A stretch of 64,000 nucleotides of DNA. Origin: Polaromonas sp. SP1 (GTDB taxonomy: Bacteria > Pseudomonadota > Gammaproteobacteria > Burkholderiales > Burkholderiaceae_C). Below are positions 16,884 through 25,539 of the stretch, piece by piece. The position numbers were made by a program, and so were the translations under genes. The stretch is taken from NCBI RefSeq assembly GCF_003711205.1, contig NZ_CP031013.1, positions 1,736,001-1,800,000 of the forward strand, read 5' to 3'. Every line of letters begins with the position of its first letter. Position 1 is the stretch's first letter. The notes under the pieces are model-generated. The model was not told the origin of the DNA. It ran no database searches and saw only the letters and a list, made by a program, of their open reading frames with translations.

Positions 16884-18419
16884 GTGAAACAAGGCCTCTC
16901 GCTTCGCGTCTCGCAGCATCTTGCGCTGACGCCCCAGCTGCAGCAGTCGATCCGGCTGTTGCAGTTGTCGACGCTTGAGCTGAGCCAGGAGGTCGAGCAG
17001 ATGCTTGACGAGAACCCTTTCCTGGAAGTGGCGGAAGAGACGGCGGTGCGGGAGGAGTTCGGGCTGGAGCATGTCGACACGCCGGTCAGCCAGGACAGTC
17101 GGGAGTTTGAATCTGCTACCAATTCGATAGCTGCAGGCCAAGACGACACGGGGGCTGCAGGCCAAAATGATGCTGAAATCAGTGCAGAGCCCAAGCTCGA
17201 GGAAAGCTGGGAAGGCGACGGCACGGTAGAGACCGCGCCTGACGACAGCGAGTGGGGCAGCGACGCGCCGGCGCGCAAGAACAACAACGAGGAAAGCGAC
17301 GCCGAGGCCTCCGACCTCACGGGCGCCCACGAGTCGCTGCAAGACCACCTGCACCGCCAGTCGCTCGGCCTGCGCCTGTCCGAAGAAGACCGCGCCGCGC
17401 TGCACTTCCTCATTGAATCGCTGAACGACGACGGCTACCTTGAAGACAGCCTGGCATCGCTGGCCGCCGGCCTGGCCGGCAACGACCTGGAGCAAAGCGA
17501 AGAGCTCGAGCAGCGCTTTGCCATGGCGCTCAAGCTCCTGCACCACATGGAGCCCGCCGGCGTCGGCGCGCGCAACCTGGCCGAATGCCTGGGCCTGCAA
17601 TTGCTCGACTGCAAGGACTGCGAAGAAACCCGCGCCGCCATCGCCATGTGCAAGCAGCCCATGGAGCTGCTGGCCAAACGCGACGTGAAGCGCCTGTCGC
17701 ACCTGTGCGGCTTCACCGAGGCTGCGATCAAGGGCGGCATTGCCGTGATCGGCCGGCTCGACCCCAAGCCCGGCCGCCGCTTCGTGAATGTGGAGCGCAA
17801 CCTGATCGTGCCCGACGTCATCGTCATCAAGTCGGGCCGGGGCTTCAAGGTCTCGCTCAACGGCGATGTGATGCCGCGCCTGCGTGTGCACGATATTTAC
17901 GCCAACGCCCTCAAGCAGCACAAGGGCCAGGGCGGCGCGGCGCTGCAGCAGCGCCTGCAGGAAGCCCGCTGGTTCATCAAGAACATCCAGCAGCGTTTTG
18001 ACACCATCCTGCGTGTGAGCAGCGCGATTGTCGAGCGGCAGAAAAACTTCTTCACGCACGGCGAGCTTGCCATGCGCCCGCTGGTGCTGCGTGAAATCGC
18101 CGACGAACTGGGCCTGCATGAGTCGACCATCTCGCGCGTGACCACCGCCAAGTACATGGGCACGCCTTTCGGCACCTTCGAGCTCAAATACTTCTTCGGC
18201 TCCGCACTCGGCACCGAAACCGGCGGCAACGCCTCCAGCACGGCGGTGCGCGCACTGATCAAGCAGTTCGTCTCGTCTGAAAGCCTGAAGAAGCCGCTCA
18301 GCGACAACCAGATCTCCGAAATGCTGAAAGAGCAGGGCATTGAATGCGCGCGCCGCACAGTAGCTAAATATCGTGAGGCGCTTCGCATCGCGCCCGCCAA
18401 CCTGCGTAAATCTCTCTAG
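16884..18419 (+). CDS. rpoN: RNA polymerase sigma-54 factor
   Basis: A 511-residue sigma factor. Region I (residues 1-50) is glutamine-rich (LALTPQLQQSIRLLQLSTLEL). An acidic linker, the core-binding domain, the HTH and the RpoN box ARRTVAKYRE (about residue 494) follow. It directs transcription from -24/-12 promoters with AAA+ activators; one such promoter lies upstream of atzF in this window. The start is GTG at 16884. Residues 77-93 (SATNSIAAGQDDTGAAG) are encoded by a 48-bp palindromic element in the acidic linker, where length tolerance is high. Confidence 0.95.
   Translation: MKQGLSLRVSQHLALTPQLQQSIRLLQLSTLELSQEVEQMLDENPFLEVAEETAVREEFGLEHVDTPVSQDSREFESATNSIAAGQDDTGAAGQNDAEISAEPKLEESWEGDGTVETAPDDSEWGSDAPARKNNNEESDAEASDLTGAHESLQDHLHRQSLGLRLSEEDRAALHFLIESLNDDGYLEDSLASLAAGLAGNDLEQSEELEQRFAMALKLLHHMEPAGVGARNLAECLGLQLLDCKDCEETRAAIAMCKQPMELLAKRDVKRLSHLCGFTEAAIKGGIAVIGRLDPKPGRRFVNVERNLIVPDVIVIKSGRGFKVSLNGDVMPRLRVHDIYANALKQHKGQGGAALQQRLQEARWFIKNIQQRFDTILRVSSAIVERQKNFFTHGELAMRPLVLREIADELGLHESTISRVTTAKYMGTPFGTFELKYFFGSALGTETGGNASSTAVRALIKQFVSSESLKKPLSDNQISEMLKEQGIECARRTVAKYREALRIAPANLRKSL
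17114..17161 (-). repeat. 48-bp palindromic element, copy c (inside rpoN)
   Basis: The complement of this stretch reads CCTGCAGCCC, 18 nt, then CAGCTATCGAATTGGTAGCA, matching the intergenic copies. Compared with copy j (51151) it also shares flanking ATTTTGG and the internal CTTGG. It is in frame and encodes a small neutral segment of the RpoN linker. Confidence 0.8.
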
Positions 18420-18461
18420 GCGCCCGGTCAGGCCGCACTGCCCCGCCTTTCAAAGCCAGTC

Positions 18462-19880
18462 ATGAATCAACTCCAACTCTTTTTACCGTGCGCCGCCGGC
18501 GTTGAGACCCTGCTCGCGACCGAAGTACAACGCGTCACCGGCATCCAGGGCAAAGCCTGGCGCGCCGGCGTGCAGCTGCAGGCCTCGTGGCGCGATGCGC
18601 TGCAGCTCAACCTGCACAGCCGCCTCGCGCAGCGCGTGCTGATCGAGCTGCAGCACAACCAGTACCGCAGCGAGCAGGACCTCTACAACGCCGCTGCCAA
18701 CGTGGCCTGGGAAATCTGGTTCACGCCCAAACAGACTTTCAAGGTGGAGATCACGGCCCAGCACAGCCCGCTGCAAAGCCTGAACTTCGCCGCGCTGAAG
18801 ATCAAGGATGCGATCGCCGACCGCTTTCGCGCCAAGTTCGACGATGTGCGGCCCAGTGTCGACACACGCTGGCCCGACGTGCGCATCTATGTGCACCTGA
18901 CGACCGACACCGTCACCATCTACATCGACACCTCGGGCGAGCCGCTCTTCAAGCGCGGCTGGCGTGAAGACAAGGGCGATGCGCCACTGAAAGAAACGCT
19001 GGCCGCGGCCATGATTGCCGCCAGCGGCTGGGACCAGCTCTGCAAAGACGGCGTGCCGCTGTACGACCCGTGCTGCGGCTCCGGCACCATCGCGATTGAA
19101 GCCGCGCAGATTGCCTGCAACATCGCGCCCGGCATCAACCGCCGCTTTGCCTTCCAGAAGTATTTGCCCTTCCAGGGCCATGTGTGGGACGGCCTGCTCG
19201 ACCAGGCCGAAGCCGCCATCACCGAGCCCACCGCGCCGGTCTTCGGCAGCGATGTGTCCTTCCGCATGGTCGACTTTGCCGAGCGCAATGCCGAGCGCGC
19301 CGGCGTGGCCAATGCGGTGGAGTTCCGCGGCGGCGACGCCCTGCAGCGCATGCCGCCCGCGCCTTCAGGCGTGATGCTGGTCAACCCGCCGTATGGTGAG
19401 CGTATCGATGTGGCCGGTGTGGCCGGCATCACCGGCGTGCAGGGGCGCGACCAGCGCCGCCAGCAGGGTCATGCCGAAGGCCGCGTGCAACAGGACCACC
19501 GCAACCAGCCCATCGACGAATTCGGCCAGCCGCTGAGCCGCGATGCGGGCGACAACCGCAACGCCGGCGATACCCGTGACGAGCCCGCGTTTGAAACCCC
19601 GCGCGACCGCTCGGCCAACCCCGGCCGCGAGCAGGCGCAGAACGCCTGGGGCGAAGAAGCCACCGACTTCTTTCCGCAACTGGCCGCGCACTGGAAGAAA
19701 AACTACGCCGGATGGACCGCCCACGTGCTCACGCCCGACCTCAAGCTGCCCGGCAAGATGCGCCTGAAAGAATCGCGCCGCGTGCCGATGTGGAACGGTC
19801 CCATCGAATGCCGGCTGTTCCGTTTTGACATGGTGGCCGGCTCCGCACGCGGCAAGCCGCAGGCGCCGGTGCAGGCTTGA
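18462..19880 (+). CDS. THUMP-domain 23S rRNA (guanine-N2) methyltransferase, RlmL N-half type
   Basis: A 472-residue SAM-dependent RNA methyltransferase. A THUMP domain (about residues 50-155) is followed by the catalytic domain with DPCCGSGTIAIEAA (about residue 202) and NPPYGERI (about residue 308). Immediately after NPPYG there is an unusual hydrophilic insert of about 85 residues, rich in Arg, Gln, Asp and Asn, before the conserved DFFPQLAAHWKKNY segment resumes. It resembles E. coli RlmL but lacks the RlmK half. The PIN gene overlaps its stop codon. Confidence 0.85.
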   Translation: MNQLQLFLPCAAGVETLLATEVQRVTGIQGKAWRAGVQLQASWRDALQLNLHSRLAQRVLIELQHNQYRSEQDLYNAAANVAWEIWFTPKQTFKVEITAQHSPLQSLNFAALKIKDAIADRFRAKFDDVRPSVDTRWPDVRIYVHLTTDTVTIYIDTSGEPLFKRGWREDKGDAPLKETLAAAMIAASGWDQLCKDGVPLYDPCCGSGTIAIEAAQIACNIAPGINRRFAFQKYLPFQGHVWDGLLDQAEAAITEPTAPVFGSDVSFRMVDFAERNAERAGVANAVEFRGGDALQRMPPAPSGVMLVNPPYGERIDVAGVAGITGVQGRDQRRQQGHAEGRVQQDHRNQPIDEFGQPLSRDAGDNRNAGDTRDEPAFETPRDRSANPGREQAQNAWGEEATDFFPQLAAHWKKNYAGWTAHVLTPDLKLPGKMRLKESRRVPMWNGPIECRLFRFDMVAGSARGKPQAPVQA

Positions 19881-20287
19881 TGCCGCCGCCCATCGTCCTG
19901 GACACCAACATCGTCCTCGACGTATTCGTCTTCAACGACACGGCCGCGCAGCCCCTCCAACAAGCGCTGGAGGCCGGCGAGCTCGACTGGCTGGCCACGC
20001 AGGCCATGCGCGACGAGCTTGAGCGTGTGCTGGCCTATCCGCAGATCATTCCGCGCCTGGCGTTTTATGAACTCAGTGCTGCAGAGGTGCTGGCCGCCTT
20101 TGACCGCCATGTGCGGCTGACGGAAGTGCCGGCCAAGGCCGGCGTCACCTGCAGCGACGCCGACGACCAGAAGTTCATCGACCTGGCGGTGGCGGCCAAA
20201 GCGGTCCTGCTGAGCAAGGACCGGGCTGTTACTTCGATGGCAAAGCGGCTGATGCTGCTGGGTGTCGGAGTTCGGTCGGCCTGGTGA
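19880..20287 (+). CDS. PIN-domain protein (putative toxin component, COG1569)
   Basis: A 135-residue PIN-fold ribonuclease-like protein. The acidic active-site residues are visible: Asp in VLDTNIVLD (residue 8), Glu in MRDELERVL (about 44), Asp in CSDADDQKFIDLA (about 94-98). The ATG overlaps the methyltransferase stop as TGATG, implying coupling. No antitoxin-like small gene is next to it, so a housekeeping RNA role is as likely as a toxin role. Confidence 0.75.
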   Translation: MPPPIVLDTNIVLDVFVFNDTAAQPLQQALEAGELDWLATQAMRDELERVLAYPQIIPRLAFYELSAAEVLAAFDRHVRLTEVPAKAGVTCSDADDQKFIDLAVAAKAVLLSKDRAVTSMAKRLMLLGVGVRSAW

Positions 20288-20308
20288 GAGGCCGTATCGA
20301 AGTGGGCT

Positions 20309-21733
20309 CTACCGGAGCTTGAGCTCCGTGGCCGTCAAATTGGTGGCCGCGCCACCGAAGCTTTGCAGCCGCGCAGTCGAGGAATCCGCCAGTTCGCGTC
20401 CGGCGCTGTAGGTGGATGTCCATGTGCCGTAGATATAAAGCGGCTTCAGGCTCCAGGCGACCGGCGAGGAATACCTGGGCTTGGCATCGACACGAACCTT
20501 CCCCTGGCCGATGGGCGTGGCCGTCCAGTGAAATGTTCCCTCGACGCTGTAACCGACACCGACTTGTTCGACTGTCGCGAGCCCGGAGGATGCCTGCTCC
20601 TTGAGCGGCACCGTCCACAATGCGCCGCCCGTCACGCGCAGCACATGTTCGCCGACACGCAGCTGGAGCACCTCGCCCTTGCTGGAGATGATGTCACCGG
20701 TGGAATAGGTTCTGGAGCCGTTGGCCTCGGCCGTCGTCACATCCAGCTTTTGTTTCTGCCCGCTGAGGATGTCGATCAGGTCCAGCGTGCCCAGCAGGTT
20801 GGTGCCCGACGCGTTGAGCGGCCCGCCTGCCTTGAGCTGCGCGATCCGGCCTTTTGCCAGGCTTGCAAACAAGCCTTCGGGGTATTGTGCGAGGTAAGCC
20901 TGCAGGTCGGCCGGGTAGTTGCTGGCTTTGACGCTTTCCCAGAACGCCAGCTCCAGCGTGGCGGCATCAGGGCGGCCCGCCGACGAGGGCTGTCCGTTGA
21001 AGGCAAACTGGCCTTCGAGTGCCGTGTTTTCCCAGGGCGTTTGCTGGTTGTTGCTTTGTTTGCGCACCGCAGTGCGCACCTGCTTGAAGACTTCCTCGAC
21101 CGGCAGGCCGGGCTGGCGAATCGCCCGGGCCAGGTTCTCGGTGTAAAGGCCGTTGCGGCCCGGGCCGTCTGATGCGACCGAACCCGGTGCGGTGGCGTAG
21201 GCTACCAGCGAGCCGCCGGGCGCACGCATGCCGGCCAGCCCGTCAGGGGCCGAGCGCGACTTTGATGCAAAGGGGTTGTTGCGGCAGGCGTCCAGGATCA
21301 CCAGGTTGACGCGGTTGCCTGCGGTCTGCATCTTTTCCAGGACGGTGCTGGCGTTGAGCCCGTCATCGGCGACCTCGTCTTCATTGCGGATGTCCGAATC
21401 GGTGGAGATGAGGAAATTCTCGCCGTGCACCTGCACACCGTGGCCGGCAAAGTAAAACAGGCCCACGCCGCCGTCGGCCTTGAGCCGGTCGCCGAACTCG
21501 CGCACCAGGCGGCGCATGTCGCGCATCGAGGCGTTCTCGGCCTTGATGACGGTGAAGCCGGCTTCCTTCAGCACGGTTTCCATCAGCCGGACGTCGTTGA
21601 CCGGGTTGCGCAAGGGGGAGGATTTATACGCCGCGTTGCCGATCAACAGGGCGAGGCGGGCTTCTGCGGCCTGCGCGCCGGTACAAGCCAGGGCTGCCAG
21701 AAAAAATGCCGCCAGAAGTCTGTGGATCCGCAT
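20309..21733 (-). CDS. Secreted caspase-like (peptidase C14) protein, copy 1
   Basis: A 474-residue exported protein. A signal peptide (MRIHRLLAAFFLAALAC, cleavage at AQA-AEA) precedes a caspase p20-type domain with the His98/Cys150 dyad in YFAGHG and LDACRNNPF, then a tetratricopeptide-like helical stretch (ATLELAFWESVKAS) and a beta-rich C-terminal domain of about 170 residues. Bacterial caspase homologues (orthocaspases) are Arg/Lys-specific proteases or signalling modules. The N-terminal 305 residues are almost identical to copy 2 at 21941-23371 while the C-terminal domains differ strongly. ATG at 21733 is set by the signal peptide. Confidence 0.83.
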   Translation of the reverse strand: MRIHRLLAAFFLAALACTGAQAAEARLALLIGNAAYKSSPLRNPVNDVRLMETVLKEAGFTVIKAENASMRDMRRLVREFGDRLKADGGVGLFYFAGHGVQVHGENFLISTDSDIRNEDEVADDGLNASTVLEKMQTAGNRVNLVILDACRNNPFASKSRSAPDGLAGMRAPGGSLVAYATAPGSVASDGPGRNGLYTENLARAIRQPGLPVEEVFKQVRTAVRKQSNNQQTPWENTALEGQFAFNGQPSSAGRPDAATLELAFWESVKASNYPADLQAYLAQYPEGLFASLAKGRIAQLKAGGPLNASGTNLLGTLDLIDILSGQKQKLDVTTAEANGSRTYSTGDIISSKGEVLQLRVGEHVLRVTGGALWTVPLKEQASSGLATVEQVGVGYSVEGTFHWTATPIGQGKVRVDAKPRYSSPVAWSLKPLYIYGTWTSTYSAGRELADSSTARLQSFGGAATNLTATELKLR

Positions 21734-21850
21734 AAACGATGTGGGGGTGATGGAGGAACGCGCCTGGCCGCGAGAAACCGCGCCAGCGCTGCAGTTTACG
21801 GGAGTTGGGCGGAAAGCAGCGCACCGGGCCACGGTTTCAAGCAAAAAAGG

Positions 21851-21898
21851 CCTCCAGTTCATGACCCATATGCACATTGCGCTATGTATTTGATAGCA
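21851..21898 (+). repeat. 48-bp palindromic element, copy d (between the caspase genes)
   Basis: CCTCCAGTTC, a middle with CCCATATGCACATTG, and CGCTATGTATTTGATAGCA. It is a near copy of element e (23489), and each lies at the same distance upstream of a caspase gene, so the element was part of the unit that duplicated. In the standard frame the complementary strand has one stop here. Confidence 0.82.
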
Positions 21899-21940
21899 AT
21901 TTATCGAGAATGCCGATGCTTCCGGCGATGCCGGGTTGCC

Positions 21941-23371
21941 TCAGCGCATCCTGAACTCGGCCGACACGATGTTGTTGTTGTAGAGGTAGTCGCCCTTGAG
22001 CGAGGCGGAGGAGGAATCCGGCAACTCGCGCTCGGCGCTGTAAAGCGCCGTCCAGGTGCCGTAAAGATAAGAGCGCCTGCCCGACACCGGATTGGGTGTC
22101 GTGTAGCTCACCGTCGCATCGATCCGGACTTTTCCCTGCGCCAGGGGCGTCGCTGTCCAGTTCAGTGAACCGGGCGCGCTGAAGCCGGTATCCACCTGCT
22201 CGATGACAGCCGTCCCGGCGCCGCCTTCCTTGAGCGGCACCTTCCACAGCGCGCCCGATGTCACGCGCAGCACATGCTCGCCCACGCGCACCTGCAGCAC
22301 CTCACCCGTGCGGGTCATCATGTCGCCTGAGGAATAGACCATCCTGGCGGGGCTGGATTCAGTGACAACGATAGGCGTGTTGCGTTTGTTGCCCGTCAGC
22401 GTGTCGGTCAGCTCGAGGACGCCCAGGGCGTTGGCCGCGCCCGCTACCGGGCTGCTTGCCCCGGCTGTTTTCAGTTGTGCTAGCCGGGCGGTTGCGAGAT
22501 TGGCAAATGTGCCGCTGGGGTACTGCGCCAGGTAGGCCTGCAGGTCGGCCGGGTAGTTGCTGGCTTTGACGCTTTCCCAGAACGCCAGCTCCAGCGTGGC
22601 GGCATCAGGGCGGCCCGCCGGCGAGGGCTGTCCGTTGAAGGCGAACTGGCCTTCCAGCGCCGTGTTTTCCCAGGGCGTTTGCTGGTTGTTGCTTTGTTTG
22701 CGAACGGCGGTGCGCACCTGCTTGAAGACTTCCTCGACCGGCAGGCCGGGCTGGCGAATCGCCCGGGCCAGGTTCTCGGTGTAAAGGCCGTTGCGGCCCG
22801 GGCCGTCTGATGCGACCGAACCCGGTGCGGTGGCGTAGGCTACCAGCGAGCCGCCGGGCGCACGCATGCCGGCCAGCCCGTCAGGGGCCGAGCGCGACTT
22901 TGATGCAAAGGGGTTGTTGCGGCAAGCGTCCAGGATCACCAGGTTGACGCGATTGCCCGCCGTTTGCATCTTCTCCAGCACCGTGCTGGCGTTGAGGGCG
23001 TCGTCCGCCACCTCGTCTTCATTGCGGATGTCGGAGTCGGTGGAGACGAGGAAGTTTTCGCCGCGCACCTGCACACCGTGGCCGGCGAAATAAAACAGGC
23101 CCACGCCGCCGTCGGCCTTGAGCCTGTCGCCGAACTCCCGCACCAGGCGGCGCATCTCGCGCATCGAGGCGTTCTCGGCCTTGATGACGGTGAAGCCGGC
23201 TTCCTTCAGCACGGTTTCCATCAGGCGCACGTCGTTGACCGGGTTGCGCAAGGGGGAGGATTTATACGCCGCGTTGCCGATCAACAGGGCGAGGCGGGCT
23301 TCTGCGGCTTGCGCGCCGGTACAAGCCAGCGCTGCCAGGAAAAATGCCGCCAGAAGTCTGTGGATCCGCAT
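21941..23371 (-). CDS. Secreted caspase-like (peptidase C14) protein, copy 2
   Basis: A 476-residue paralogue of the downstream gene, with the same signal peptide, the same His/Cys dyad (FAGHG, DACRNNPF) and a different C-terminal beta-rich domain (GTWTALYSAERELPDSS against GTWTSTYSAGRELADSS). In the first 305 residues only a handful of changes separate the two. The shared segment also extends upstream of the start through the 48-bp element. The two genes are in tandem, same strand, with about 0.2 kb between them. Confidence 0.83.
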   Translation of the reverse strand: MRIHRLLAAFFLAALACTGAQAAEARLALLIGNAAYKSSPLRNPVNDVRLMETVLKEAGFTVIKAENASMREMRRLVREFGDRLKADGGVGLFYFAGHGVQVRGENFLVSTDSDIRNEDEVADDALNASTVLEKMQTAGNRVNLVILDACRNNPFASKSRSAPDGLAGMRAPGGSLVAYATAPGSVASDGPGRNGLYTENLARAIRQPGLPVEEVFKQVRTAVRKQSNNQQTPWENTALEGQFAFNGQPSPAGRPDAATLELAFWESVKASNYPADLQAYLAQYPSGTFANLATARLAQLKTAGASSPVAGAANALGVLELTDTLTGNKRNTPIVVTESSPARMVYSSGDMMTRTGEVLQVRVGEHVLRVTSGALWKVPLKEGGAGTAVIEQVDTGFSAPGSLNWTATPLAQGKVRIDATVSYTTPNPVSGRRSYLYGTWTALYSAERELPDSSSASLKGDYLYNNNIVSAEFRMR

Positions 23372-23690
23372 AAAGGATGTGGGGGTGATAAAGGGATGCG
23401 CCCGGCAGCGGGAAGCCGCGCCAGCGCTGCAGTTTACGGGAGTTGGGCGGAAAGCGGTGAACCGGGCCACGGTTTCAAGAAAAAAAGACCTCCAGCCCAT
23501 GCTGCATATGTGCATTGCGCTATGTATTTGATAGCAAACTATCGAGAATACCGATGCTTCCGATGCTTGGGGCGATGCTGGTTTGCCTCAGCACGCCGAC
23601 AGCGGCCATGAGAACACGGTCAACAGGCTTCTTTTCATGTGGTGAAGTTATCTGGAAGACGATTCGGCCTTTCGGGATAGGGCGGCCAAG
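23372..23690. other. Upstream region of the caspase pair
   Basis: A 319-nt gap without a gene. It holds element e (23489-23536) and, beyond it, a stretch (23537-23595) similar to 21899-21945, which contains the 3' end of caspase copy 2: both have TATCGAGAATRCCGATGC and GGTTGCCTCAGC. This could be the last trace of a third caspase copy. I see no ORF of note. Confidence 0.5.
23489..23536 (+). repeat. 48-bp palindromic element, copy e
   Basis: CCTCCAGCCC, a middle with the dyad GCATATGTGC, and GCTATGTATTTGATAGCA. The complementary strand is open in the standard frame and ends in Trp-Ala-Gly-Gly. Confidence 0.82.
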
Positions 23691-25421
23691 TCAGGCCGCG
23701 GCCCGCGTGGCGGCGGCGTCCACCGGTGCATGGCTGCTGCTTTCCCGCGGCATCTGGCCGCCGGGCCCGACGCCGTTGGCGCGAAAGCTGTGCGCGCTGG
23801 CCAGCGGCCAGTAGTAGCTGAACACCGTGTTCTGCTTTTCCAGCGAGCCCAGCAATGCGCCGGGCTCTACCCGCATGATGAGGTTGCTCAGCAGCCGCAC
23901 CTCGGTGTCCGTCAGGCGGCGCACGATGTGGTGGGCGTTGACTTCGCGCGGGTGGCACAGGCCCGCGGCCTGCACCAGCTCTTGCAGCGCATGCAGCGTG
24001 CTGCGGTGGAAGTTGCGCACCCGCTCGGCCTTGTCGGGCACCACCAGCGCCTGCTGGCGCACCGGGTCTTGCGTGGTGACGCCCGTCGGGCATTTGCCGG
24101 TGTGGCAGCTCTGCGCCTGGATGCAGCCCAGCGCCATCATGAAGCCGCGCCCCGCGTTGCACCAGTCGGCGCCCAGCGCCATCAGCCGCACCATGTCGAA
24201 TGCACTCACCACCTTGCCGGCCGCACCGATCGACACACGGCTGCGCAGGTTCACGCCGATCAGCGTGTTGTGCACCAGCAGCAGGCCCTCTTGCAGCGGC
24301 GCGCCGACGTGGTCGGTGAACTCCACCGGCGCGGCGCCCGTGCCGCCCTCGGCGCCGTCGACCACGATGAAGTCCGGCGTGATGCCGGTCTCCAGCATGG
24401 CTTTGACAATCGCAAACCACTCCCAGGGGTGGCCGATGCAGAACTTGAAGCCCGTTGGTTTGCCGCCCGAGAGCTTTCGCAGTTTGGCGATGAAATGCAT
24501 CATCTCCACCGGTGTGCTGAAGGCGCTGTGGCTGGAGGGCGAGATGCAGTCCTTGCCTTGCGGCACACCGCGCGCCGCCGAGATTTCACTCGTCACCTTC
24601 GGGCCGGGCAGGATGCCGCCGTGGCCGGGTTTGGCGCCCTGGCTCATCTTGAGCTCGATGAGCTTGACCTGCGGGTCGCAGGCATTGGCCGCAAAGCGTT
24701 CTTCGCTGAAGCTGCCGTCATCGTTGCGGCAACCAAAATAGCCCGAGCCGATTTCCCAGATCAAATCGCCGCCATGCAGCCGGTGGTGCTGCGAGATCGA
24801 ACCCTCGCCTGTGTCATGCGCAAAGCCGCCCAGCTTGGCGCCCTTGTTCAGCGCCATGATGGCGTTCGCCGAGAGCGAGCCGAAGCTCAGCGCCGAGATG
24901 TTGAAGACGCTGGCGTGGTAGGGCTGCGTGCACGGCTCCACGGAAGGCGAAGGGTTGTCGGGCGAGCCGCCTATCCAGACGCGAAAGTCGTGCGAGGCCA
25001 GCCTGGTCGGCGACATCGAATGGTTCACCCATTCATAGCCTTGCGCGCCGACATCGAGCTGCGTGCCGAAAGGCCGGTTGTCGGGCTCGCCCTTGGAGCG
25101 CTGGTACACCAGCGAACGCTGGGCGCGTGAAAACGGCGTGGCCTCGCTGTCGCTTTCAATAAAGTACTGGCGCATTTCCGGCCGGATGAACTCGAACAGG
25201 AAACGCATGTGGCCGATGACCGGGTAGTTGCGCAGCACCGCGTGGCGCGTTTGCCGCAGGTCATGCACGCCCACGCCCACCAGCGCCAGGCAGGCCAGCA
25301 GCGCCAGCCACCCCACGCCAAACGCCACCAGGCTGAACAGCGCCAGCAGCGCGCCCAGCGCGCAGAGCGCCATGAAGGTGTAACGGACGGGGAACCGGGC
25401 ATCCAGGCGCTGAAGAATCAT
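23691..25421 (-). CDS. FMN-binding glutamate synthase-like protein (GltB central/FMN domain)
   Basis: A 576-residue protein with two N-terminal membrane helices (about residues 15-48) and a large alpha/beta-barrel FMN domain like the synthase domain of GltB. It has the conserved GAKLGGFAHDTGEGSIS, the active-site region HPWEWFAIVKAM and EGGTGAAPVEF, and the Cys-containing QSCHTGKCPTGVTTQDP near residue 463, which in glutamate synthases supports a 3Fe-4S cluster. There is no glutaminase domain. Members are often annotated only by homology; the in vivo reaction is unknown. Confidence 0.82.
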   Translation of the reverse strand: MILQRLDARFPVRYTFMALCALGALLALFSLVAFGVGWLALLACLALVGVGVHDLRQTRHAVLRNYPVIGHMRFLFEFIRPEMRQYFIESDSEATPFSRAQRSLVYQRSKGEPDNRPFGTQLDVGAQGYEWVNHSMSPTRLASHDFRVWIGGSPDNPSPSVEPCTQPYHASVFNISALSFGSLSANAIMALNKGAKLGGFAHDTGEGSISQHHRLHGGDLIWEIGSGYFGCRNDDGSFSEERFAANACDPQVKLIELKMSQGAKPGHGGILPGPKVTSEISAARGVPQGKDCISPSSHSAFSTPVEMMHFIAKLRKLSGGKPTGFKFCIGHPWEWFAIVKAMLETGITPDFIVVDGAEGGTGAAPVEFTDHVGAPLQEGLLLVHNTLIGVNLRSRVSIGAAGKVVSAFDMVRLMALGADWCNAGRGFMMALGCIQAQSCHTGKCPTGVTTQDPVRQQALVVPDKAERVRNFHRSTLHALQELVQAAGLCHPREVNAHHIVRRLTDTEVRLLSNLIMRVEPGALLGSLEKQNTVFSYYWPLASAHSFRANGVGPGGQMPRESSSHAPVDAAATRAAA

Positions 25422-25539
25422 GGGGGGCTCTCGTGGGGGCGGGGGTCACAAAAGGGCACAAAGCGGGGGGCATGCCGTGCGATGCGCCAGATACACTTTG
25501 CATCATAAGAGCCTCGCGTGACGCTCAGGACTGTTTTTC

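Noticed and set aside
20363..21172. 269-codon plus-strand frame opposite caspase copy 1
   Set aside because: It is antisense to a gene with a signal peptide and catalytic dyad, and the same frame is not kept in copy 2.
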